The notes beneath the pieces are model-generated. The model did no database searches, was not told where the DNA came from, and worked only from the letters and a program-made list of their open reading frames with translations. A DNA stretch of 64,000 bases from Algoriphagus pacificus (lineage in GTDB: Bacteria; Bacteroidota; Bacteroidia; Cytophagales; Cyclobacteriaceae), in contig NZ_JAFKCU010000001.1 of the NCBI RefSeq assembly GCF_017254845.1, positions 186,001-250,000 on the forward strand. Reading direction: 5' to 3'. Position numbers and translations under genes: made by a program. Positions 1-6,053 of the stretch are shown one piece after another (positions within the stretch are counted from its first letter, which is position 1; every line of letters begins with the position of its first letter).

Positions 1-468
1 AGGTGTGGTATGAGTCGCAGGAATTACTACTTCATTGATTTTATTTTCAACAGTGGAAAGCAAGCCAGTGCTATAACCCATACCTAGGTAAAGCTGATGG
101 AGTAAGGTCACCGTGGTGGTTTTTCCATTGGTTCCCGTAACTGCTACTACTTTGATCTTCTCTGATGGATTGTCAAAATAATTTGCAGCCATGATTCCCA
201 TCGCTCGGGCAGCGCTTACTACTTGGATATAGGCTATGCCTTCAGTAAGTTTTTCGGGTAGCCTCTCGCAAATGATCACGGTTGCACCTTTTGCCAAGGC
301 AGCATCAATGAAATCATGCCCGTCGACTTGGGTTCCCGGGATTGCCACAAAAACAGAACGCTCCTGTACTTTGCGGCTATCAAAGACAATATCCTGAATC
401 CGCAACTCCATATCACCGGTGGTGCTGACCAAGGAAACTTTATATAATATGTCTTTAAGTACTTTCAT
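1..468 (-). CDS. murE: MurE, UDP-MurNAc-L-Ala-D-Glu ligase, 3' end beyond window
   Basis: Only the first 156 residues are present; the gene runs off the left edge. MurE is the cytoplasmic ATP-dependent ligase that adds the third residue (usually meso-diaminopimelate in Gram-negatives) to the peptidoglycan precursor UDP-MurNAc-L-Ala-D-Glu. The visible part has the Mur ligase N-terminal domain, with DSRKV near residue 30 and VAIPGTQVDGHDF near 41-53, followed by the ATP-binding P-loop TGTNGKTTT at residues 111-119. The ATG shares one base with the ftsI stop codon (TAATG), so the two are very likely translationally coupled as the last visible step of the mraZ operon. Its place after an ftsI gene is the usual dcw order and supports MurE over MurF or MurC. 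The amino-acid specificity motif lies outside the window, so the added residue cannot be read here. Confidence 0.95.
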   Translation of the reverse strand, partial: MKVLKDILYKVSLVSTTGDMELRIQDIVFDSRKVQERSVFVAIPGTQVDGHDFIDAALAKGATVIICERLPEKLTEGIAYIQVVSAARAMGIMAANYFDNPSEKIKVVAVTGTNGKTTTVTLLHQLYLGMGYSTGLLSTVENKINEVVIPATHTTP

Positions 469-2576
469 TAGCCCAATACAAGGTTAATAGTGGCATTCTT
501 TATTACTTCGGTTCCTGGCGTAAGTGATTGGTTTTTGACCACTCCCTTTCCAGAATAATTTACTTTCAGTCCTTTGTTTTCAAGGATAAATAAGGCATCT
601 CTAAGAGGCAATCCTGTCACATCTGGTATTTGAGGCGTATCAACCTCTGTGTTCTGCCATTGGATAGTTTCACCTGTAGAAACTGTTCTTACCCATTGCT
701 CGGAATTTGCAGGACTGGCTTTTACTCCCAGTTCTTCGAAGATCTCATTCATTTCTTCACCTCTTCCGGCTCGGATATAAGGCATTTTTGGATTTGTATT
801 TTCAGCCTGGAAAATCTGACTTTGATTGTGAGGATTCAATTCAATATCCAGCGCATAGATTCTGTCTGCGATTTCTTTAAAGACTGGAGCAGAAACATCG
901 CCACCGTATGCCGCAAATCCTTTTGGATTATCAATCACCACGATCATGGAATATTTCGGATGATCGGCAGGGAAGTAACCCGCAAAACTGGTGTAGTACT
1001 TTTGGGTATATCTCCCGTCAATTAGCTTCTGTGCAGTACCTGTTTTACCAGCTATTTTATAATCTGAATTCGCAATATTTTTGGCAGTTCCTCTTACTAC
1101 TACACCCTCCAATAATTCCTGCAAAAGTTTGATTGTCTTTTCGGAAGCAATAGCTTTTCGAACAATTTCAGGTTCATATTCTTCTTCCAGGGTATTACCT
1201 TTTGCAATTGCCTTCACGATGTATGGTTTCATCATGGTCCCACCATTCGCTACGGCATTATATAATGCAAGTGTATGCAATGGATTCACCTTGATTTCAT
1301 ACCCTATTGAAATCCATGGAAGGGAGGTTCCATACCAGTTTTTATCTCCTGGCTTTTTGAAATAAGGTTTTCCTTCTCCGACGAGCTGGAATCCAAAAGG
1401 CTCCTTTATCCCAACCTGATCCATGTAAGCCATGAACTTGGAAGGACTTGACCCAAAATGCTCATCCACCAATTTGGATACAGCCACATTGGAAGATTTT
1501 TCAAAAGCCTCACGGATTGTAAGCGTACCATAACCGCCATTTTTGGCATCACGCATGGTTCTGTCATAGAATTTATGCGCTCCGTTTCCAGTTTCTATCT
1601 TATCATTCAGGCTGATTTTATTCTCTTCCAAAAGAGCCAGCATAGAAAGCAATTTGAAAGTGGATCCAGGCTCAGTATTTCCCTGATCGCCGATGGCAAA
1701 ATTGTAGTTTTCACCATAGCCATTTCCACTCTTGTTCTTTTGAAGGTTTGCGATGGCTTTGATCTGTCCTGTTTTTACTTCCATCACAATGACAGAACCG
1801 AATTCAGCTTCTCGATCCACTAATTGTCTTAAAAGAGCGGTTTCAGCAACATCCTGAATGTTGACATCCAAAGTCGTAATGACATCATACCCATTTTCAG
1901 GCTTGACATCTTCCGCATCAAATACCGGCTTCCAACTTCCTCCAGCCAATCGCTGGAATAAAGCTTTGCCATCCTGACCTTTCAGGTAATCATTGAAGGA
2001 ATATTCGATTCCGGCACCGTACTCATCTTCATTCAAAAAGCCAACAGTTCTGCTGGCAAGTGAATTAAATGGTCTATATCGTTTTTCGACTTTTTCAAAC
2101 AAAACTCCGCCGCCAAGTCTACCTCCTCTGAAGATGGGCCATTGAGACATTTCCTGCATGTCTTGGTAGCCGATCTGCTGTCGGTTCAAAACCAGATAGC
2201 GTTTGTGATCTTTTCTAGCATCGGTGATCATCCGCTTGTATGCTGTAGCAGATTTGTCTTTGTAGAAAGCTGAGAGCTTTTGAGCCAATGAATCGATTTT
2301 GGATTTAAAGCGGTCTTCCTTGACAATAGTCGGATCGATGGCTACTCTATAAAAAGGTAAGCTTGTAGCCAAAAGACTTCCATCGCCAGCATAAATATTG
2401 CCACGAGTGGCAGGTACTTCGCGGTACTGGAAATTAATTGTCTCAGCCTTTTCTCTCCATTTATCTCCGTCTTTCAGTTGTAACTGGGCAATCCGATAAG
2501 GTATTGCACCTGCTACCAGTGCAACCAGGATGAAGACCACCCTCACTCTTAATAATATGGATCGCTTTATATTCAC
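468..2576 (-). CDS. ftsI: FtsI-type penicillin-binding protein (septal transpeptidase) with C-terminal PASTA domain
   Basis: This is a class B PBP of 702 residues, a D,D-transpeptidase that crosslinks septal peptidoglycan. One N-terminal membrane segment lies at about residues 8-27. A PBP dimerisation domain follows at about 50-215, with the usual RGNIYAGDG motif near 58-66. The transpeptidase domain shows all three active-site motifs: STFK at 305-308 (acylated serine S305), SSN at 361-363 and KTG at 511-513. The last 55 residues, starting QIPDVTGLPL, form a PASTA domain. PASTA-tailed FtsI is common in Bacteroidota and in SpoVD-type proteins. The start overlaps the ftsL-like stop by ATGA and the stop overlaps the murE start, so it sits inside a tight operon. 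Position in the dcw cluster supports the divisome role over an elongation PBP2. Confidence 0.96.
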   Translation of the reverse strand: MNIKRSILLRVRVVFILVALVAGAIPYRIAQLQLKDGDKWREKAETINFQYREVPATRGNIYAGDGSLLATSLPFYRVAIDPTIVKEDRFKSKIDSLAQKLSAFYKDKSATAYKRMITDARKDHKRYLVLNRQQIGYQDMQEMSQWPIFRGGRLGGGVLFEKVEKRYRPFNSLASRTVGFLNEDEYGAGIEYSFNDYLKGQDGKALFQRLAGGSWKPVFDAEDVKPENGYDVITTLDVNIQDVAETALLRQLVDREAEFGSVIVMEVKTGQIKAIANLQKNKSGNGYGENYNFAIGDQGNTEPGSTFKLLSMLALLEENKISLNDKIETGNGAHKFYDRTMRDAKNGGYGTLTIREAFEKSSNVAVSKLVDEHFGSSPSKFMAYMDQVGIKEPFGFQLVGEGKPYFKKPGDKNWYGTSLPWISIGYEIKVNPLHTLALYNAVANGGTMMKPYIVKAIAKGNTLEEEYEPEIVRKAIASEKTIKLLQELLEGVVVRGTAKNIANSDYKIAGKTGTAQKLIDGRYTQKYYTSFAGYFPADHPKYSMIVVIDNPKGFAAYGGDVSAPVFKEIADRIYALDIELNPHNQSQIFQAENTNPKMPYIRAGRGEEMNEIFEELGVKASPANSEQWVRTVSTGETIQWQNTEVDTPQIPDVTGLPLRDALFILENKGLKVNYSGKGVVKNQSLTPGTEVIKNATINLVLG

Positions 2577-2962
2577 TTATCTACCTCGATTTTGATCGGT
2601 GGTTGATTTAATTCTTCTATTTCTTGTGCCGCTACTTTTTTTGCAACTTCTGATTGCATGCTACTCAGCATGTATTCTGCTTCCAGAGTGGTGACATCTG
2701 CTCGCAAATCCTCCACTTCTTGCTGGGCTTTTTCTATTTTTCTCACCATGTTTTCAGCACGGTGGTTACTCCATATATAGATGAGCGCCAAGATCACTAC
2801 AAATCCAACCGGCGGAACCAGCTGTACTGGTACTCCCTCGCCAAGCAAACCTGTGACATTTAACTTTTCCTCTATCCAAGTGAAAATGGTCTTTCTAGGA
2901 CCTCCGCTCTTTTTAGGAGCATTTCCAGTTTTCAGTTTCTTTTTAAATGTATTCTCACTCAT
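2573..2962 (-). CDS. ftsL: FtsL-like divisome protein
   Basis: This is a 129-residue single-pass membrane protein. It has a basic, Lys/Pro-rich cytoplasmic N-terminus (about 1-45), one hydrophobic segment at about 47-64 (VQLVPPVGFVVILALIYIW), and a short periplasmic coiled coil (about 70-110, AENMVRKIEKAQQEVEDL onward). That layout, and its place between rsmH and ftsI with 4-base ATGA overlaps on both sides, matches FtsL, the bitopic scaffold that joins FtsB/FtsQ and activates FtsWI. FtsL proteins are poorly conserved in sequence, so the call rests on topology and synteny. In Bacteroidota this family is often annotated FtsL-like. Confidence 0.85.
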   Translation of the reverse strand: MSENTFKKKLKTGNAPKKSGGPRKTIFTWIEEKLNVTGLLGEGVPVQLVPPVGFVVILALIYIWSNHRAENMVRKIEKAQQEVEDLRADVTTLEAEYMLSSMQSEVAKKVAAQEIEELNQPPIKIEVDK

Positions 2963-3870
2963 TTTCCTGTCTTTTTGGCTACTCTCAGCTTTGCACTTCT
3001 GGCTCTAGGGTTTCTAGCTACTTCTTCTTCATCCGCCACTTCTGCTCCCCGGATCACCGGTTCGAGAGGTCGGATCAGATTTCCATAAAAATCCTTTTCC
3101 ACTTCACCCTGAAATTTTCCTTTTTGGATCAGGTTCTTGACCAATCGGTCTTCCAAGCTGTGGTAACTCATCACCACCAGCCTACCTTCGGGTTTTAGAA
3201 GCTCCACCGCATCCAGCAACATCTCCTCCAAAGCACCCATTTCATCGTTTACTTCTATTCTCAAGGCCTGAAAGACCTGAGCATAGTATTTGAAATCTTT
3301 GCCCCGAGGAGCATATTTCTTCAGGAAAGACGTGAATCCTTCCGTAGTTTCAAATGGTTGAGAAGCTCGCTCTGACACAACTGCTTGTGCTAAAGTTTTT
3401 GCATTCTTTATTTCTCCATAAATGCCAAAAATCTTATGAAGCTTAGACTCCTCATAAGTATTCAAAACTTCCTTTGCCGACAGCTCCGCGGACTGATTCA
3501 TTCTCATGTCCAGATTTCCACTAAATCGGGTAGAAAATCCCCGAGCCGGTTCATCTATTTGATGAGAAGAAATCCCCAAATCTGCCAAGATCCCATCTAC
3601 CTGTCTTACTCCATGTAGTCTGAGGTATCTTTTTAAATCCCTGAAGTTGGCCTGAACAAATGTGAAGTTGCTGCTTTCAGGAATGTTTGCCATTGCATCC
3701 TCATCCTGATCGAAGCCATACAGATGTCCTTTGTCCAAATACTTCAGAATCTCCCGGGAATGACCTCCACCACCGAAAGTGACATCCACATAGATTCCGT
3801 TGGGATCTATAGCCAAGCCTTCAGTGCATTGGGCTAGCATCACTGGGATATGGTAAACAGACTCTGTCAT
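2959..3870 (-). CDS. rsmH: RsmH, 16S rRNA (cytosine(1402)-N(4))-methyltransferase
   Basis: This 303-residue SAM-dependent enzyme of the MraW/RsmH family N4-methylates C1402 in the ribosomal P site. The SAM-binding glycine loop FGGGGHS is at residues 32-38, followed by an acidic DQDED ribose-binding turn near 55-59 and the family motifs DLGISSHQID (about 97-106) and MSYHSLEDRLVK (about 234-245). The length is normal for the family. It starts 4 bases before the end of mraZ's intergenic gap (mraZ stops at 3875) and overlaps the ftsL-like start by ATGA. Its place as second gene of the dcw cluster is conserved across bacteria. Confidence 0.97.
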   Translation of the reverse strand: MTESVYHIPVMLAQCTEGLAIDPNGIYVDVTFGGGGHSREILKYLDKGHLYGFDQDEDAMANIPESSNFTFVQANFRDLKRYLRLHGVRQVDGILADLGISSHQIDEPARGFSTRFSGNLDMRMNQSAELSAKEVLNTYEESKLHKIFGIYGEIKNAKTLAQAVVSERASQPFETTEGFTSFLKKYAPRGKDFKYYAQVFQALRIEVNDEMGALEEMLLDAVELLKPEGRLVVMSYHSLEDRLVKNLIQKGKFQGEVEKDFYGNLIRPLEPVIRGAEVADEEEVARNPRARSAKLRVAKKTGK

Positions 3871-3874
3871 AGCT

Positions 3875-4309
3875 TTAGGAGAGATATTTTTCCATCAGTT
3901 GAGACAAGTCTGCAGGATCAGCAATGATGTTCTGCAAATATTTCTCTGGATTCCAGATTTCTATTCTACTGCCCATTCCCACGACCACTACGTCTTTTTC
4001 TAGCTCACCATAGTTGAGGTATAACCTTGGAATCAGCAATCGACCCGCACTATCCAGCTCCACCTCTACACTGGTGATGAAAAATGAACGCTGCAACTTT
4101 CGCTGCTCTGCATTATTGATGGACAGGGATCTAACCTGGCTTTCTAATTTCTTGTACTCATTCATTGGATAAAGAGCCAAGCATTTGTCCTCTGCCATAC
4201 GAAGCATTAGGGCAGACCCATTCGCCTCAGGTATCGCCGCCTTTATTTTGGCAGGCAACACCAGACGCCCTTTGGGATCCAGCTTGCAATCGTATTGACT
4301 ATTGAACAT
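3875..4309 (-). CDS. mraZ: MraZ, dcw-cluster transcriptional regulator
   Basis: The protein has 144 residues from the ATG at 4309. The frame stays open for 19 more codons upstream, but the conserved start MFNSQYDCKLDPKGRL begins here and a purine-rich AAAGAG lies just before it. Two AbrB/SpoVT half-domains are visible: DPKGRLVLPAKIK at about 11-23 and DSAGRLLIPRLY at about 86-97. MraZ forms ring-shaped oligomers that bind tandem repeated boxes upstream of its own operon, and it acts as repressor in Escherichia coli and as activator in Mycoplasma. Suitable boxes are present at 4373-4399, so autoregulation of mraZ-rsmH-ftsL-ftsI-murE is likely. Confidence 0.96.
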   Translation of the reverse strand: MFNSQYDCKLDPKGRLVLPAKIKAAIPEANGSALMLRMAEDKCLALYPMNEYKKLESQVRSLSINNAEQRKLQRSFFITSVEVELDSAGRLLIPRLYLNYGELEKDVVVVGMGSRIEIWNPEKYLQNIIADPADLSQLMEKYLS

Positions 4310-4342
4310 CGCGCTCTTTATTTCTTGAATAAGTGGTAAAGA

Positions 4343-4350
4343 CAAAAGTA
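4343..4350 (-). promoter_or_regulatory. Candidate -7 promoter box of the mraZ operon
   Basis: The complement reads TACTTTTG, an exact match to the Bacteroidota -7 consensus TAnnTTTG. Transcription would begin near 4337, giving a leader of about 28 bases. No clear TTG -33 element is visible at the expected distance; the first AAAGTGG box lies there instead, which would fit a promoter that needs an activator. Confidence 0.6.
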
Positions 4351-4372
4351 ATAAAATGATATACACATTCTA

Positions 4373-4399
4373 CCACTTTCCCCCACTTTTTCCCACTTT
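4373..4399 (-). promoter_or_regulatory. Three tandem MraZ-binding boxes
   Basis: The complement carries AAAGTGG three times, at 4399-4393, 4389-4383 and 4379-4373, each followed by three free bases, so the period is exactly 10 bp (one helical turn). Known MraZ boxes are AAAGTG[T/G]-N3 repeats in Mycoplasma and TGGGN repeats in Escherichia coli, and this array fits both. It lies about 36-63 bases upstream of the predicted start site of mraZ transcription. Confidence 0.85.
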
Positions 4400-4589
4400 C
4401 TCTTAAAAGTAGCCAAAACTTTCATCCAAGCCAATATTTAGACAAATATTTCAAGGATTTTTTTAAAGGTATTCGGATGATTAACAGGTCTTTATAAAGT
4501 TCAAAAACCATCGATTTTAGGCCGTTTGGAGGGTTTTTATTCCAGAATAATCCAATTTATGATTTGATAGCACTTTCAGTTGATGAAAA

Positions 4590-4648
4590 AGTGGGGCGTT
4601 TTCCCATAAATTTTTGTAAAATTTTATTTGAGTGGGGCATTTTCCCAT
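4590..4648 (+). repeat. Pair of 18-bp direct repeats in the mraZ upstream gap
   Basis: AGTGGGGCGTTTTCCCAT (4590-4607) and AGTGGGGCATTTTCCCAT (4631-4648) differ by one base and start 41 bp apart, close to four helical turns. Each contains GTGGGG on one strand and ATGGGAAAA on the other, resembling MraZ-type boxes in both orientations. The repeats sit in the 418-bp gap between mraZ (leftward) and the lipoprotein gene at 4728 (rightward), so they could serve either. Confidence 0.7.
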
Positions 4649-4662
4649 TTTAGAAAAATAGT

Positions 4663-4683
4663 ACCCTACAAAAACTGTAGGGT
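4663..4683. promoter_or_regulatory. Perfect 8-bp inverted repeat upstream of 4728 gene
   Basis: ACCCTACA at 4663-4670 and TGTAGGGT at 4676-4683 are exact inverted copies around a 5-base loop (AAAAC). The repeat lies 18 bases upstream of a TAGCTTTG promoter box, so it covers the -33 region, which suits an operator. There is no following T run, so a terminator is less likely. Confidence 0.5.
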
Positions 4684-4700
4684 TAATTAAATTTTCGGAT

Positions 4701-4708
4701 TAGCTTTG
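4701..4708 (+). promoter_or_regulatory. Candidate -7 promoter box for the 4728 gene
   Basis: TAGCTTTG matches the Bacteroidota TAnnTTTG -7 consensus exactly and ends 19 bases before the ATG at 4728. A clear TTG -33 element is not seen; the inverted repeat at 4663-4683 occupies that region. Confidence 0.6.
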
Positions 4709-4727
4709 TCGATCTACCTCCAAACCT

Positions 4728-5948
4728 ATGAAACAACTGACCTTTATTTCATTCCTGATTTTGGCGATGGCCTGCAATTCTGTCCAAAAAGAGCCAACCA
4801 ATTTTGAAGGAGAATGGCATGGGTACCTCGATATTGGAGATGATCAGCTTCCCTTTTGGATGACCTTGGAAAAATCTGGAGATGACTGGACTGCTTACCT
4901 TCAAAATGATTTAGAAAGACTGGCAGTACCGGACGTTTCGATCAAAGGAGACAGTATTCACATTGTCATGAATGCTTTTGATTCAGAGGTATTTGCAAAA
5001 ATGGATGAGGAGGGGAAAATCGTTGGTAGATATGTCAGAAACTACCAAGAAAATTACAAATCCGGTTTTGTAGCAGAGCGAAATGTTGAAACTCGATTTC
5101 CGGTGACTGCTCCTCCAAAATCCGACTTCACCGGCAAATGGGAATTTGAATTTACGAGATCAGACAGCAGCACTTATGAGGCGATTGGAGTCTTCAAACA
5201 AGAAGGGAACAAAATCTCAGGAACGATATTGACCAATTTTGGAGATTATAGATTTTTGGAAGGAAATGTCAGCGAAAACACTTTTTCACTGAGCGCTTTC
5301 GACGGTGGTCATGCCTTTTTATTCGTTGGTTCGGAGGATGAATCAGGTTCTGTGCAAGGTAGATTCCGATCCGGTCCCATTTATTTTCAGACTTTCAAAG
5401 CCAAACGAAACGAGGATTTTGAACTCCCGGAAAATGCTTCCTTGACACAACTAAAAGAAGGCTATGAAACTTTGGATTTTAGCTTTCCAGATGCGGATGG
5501 AAATGTTATTTCTTTGAGTGATTCTGTTTTTAAAGACAAAATAGTTTTGGTGCAGTTATTTGGAACCTGGTGCGCCAATTGTATGGATGAAACCAACTTT
5601 TTGGCACCTTGGTATCTGGAAAACAAGTCAAAAGGAATTGAAGTTGTTGCCTTGGCATTTGAGAGCAAACCGGATTTTGAATATGCAGCTGGACGTTTGA
5701 AAAAACATGCAGAAAGATTTGAAGTGCCTTATCCACAGCTCATTGCAGGAACTTCAAATAAAGAAGAAGCTTCGAAATTTTTACCTGCTCTGAAGCAAGT
5801 TTTAGCATTTCCGACTTTGATCTATATGGATAGAAATCATCGGGTTAGAAAAATTCACACAGGATTCAGCGGACCAGGAACAGGCGAATATTACGACCGT
5901 TGGAGGGAGGAACACCAATTATTTATTGACAAGCTTTTATCAGAATAA
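4728..5948 (+). CDS. TlpA-like thioredoxin-fold lipoprotein
   Basis: This is a 406-residue exported lipoprotein. A signal peptide ends in the lipobox LAMAC with C16 as the lipidated cysteine. Residues about 25-225 form a beta-rich region with two similar halves (FEGEWHGYL near 25 and FTGKWEFEF near 134 look like the same module). Residues about 245-400 are a TlpA/AhpC-TSA thioredoxin fold with the redox motif WCANC (C282, C285). Such proteins act as periplasm-facing thiol-disulfide reductases or in cytochrome c or metal-protein maturation. The substrate is not evident here. It is a single-gene unit, bounded by its own promoter box and a bidirectional terminator at 5964-5996. Confidence 0.85.
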   Translation: MKQLTFISFLILAMACNSVQKEPTNFEGEWHGYLDIGDDQLPFWMTLEKSGDDWTAYLQNDLERLAVPDVSIKGDSIHIVMNAFDSEVFAKMDEEGKIVGRYVRNYQENYKSGFVAERNVETRFPVTAPPKSDFTGKWEFEFTRSDSSTYEAIGVFKQEGNKISGTILTNFGDYRFLEGNVSENTFSLSAFDGGHAFLFVGSEDESGSVQGRFRSGPIYFQTFKAKRNEDFELPENASLTQLKEGYETLDFSFPDADGNVISLSDSVFKDKIVLVQLFGTWCANCMDETNFLAPWYLENKSKGIEVVALAFESKPDFEYAAGRLKKHAERFEVPYPQLIAGTSNKEEASKFLPALKQVLAFPTLIYMDRNHRVRKIHTGFSGPGTGEYYDRWREEHQLFIDKLLSE

Positions 5949-5963
5949 AAAAGGTAGTTAAAC

Positions 5964-5996
5964 AAAAAAGACCTGTTCATCGAACAAGTCTTTTTT
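5964..5996. terminator. Bidirectional intrinsic terminator between convergent genes
   Basis: The hairpin arms are AAAAAAGACCTGTTC (5964-5978) and GAACAAGTCTTTTTT (5982-5996), with a 3-base loop and one C/A mismatch. A-rich and T-rich flanks make it work on both strands, ending the lipoprotein gene (plus) and the M56 gene (minus). Confidence 0.9.
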
Positions 5997-6053
5997 AAAG
6001 CATCAACACACAATTTTACCTTTTCAGGCAATTATCTTTAAGAAAACGACGAG

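Noticed and set aside
4310-4366. Upstream extension of mraZ by 19 codons
   Set aside because: The extension is hydrophobic and unlike MraZ, and it would overlap the predicted -7 box; the ATG at 4309 gives the conserved family start.
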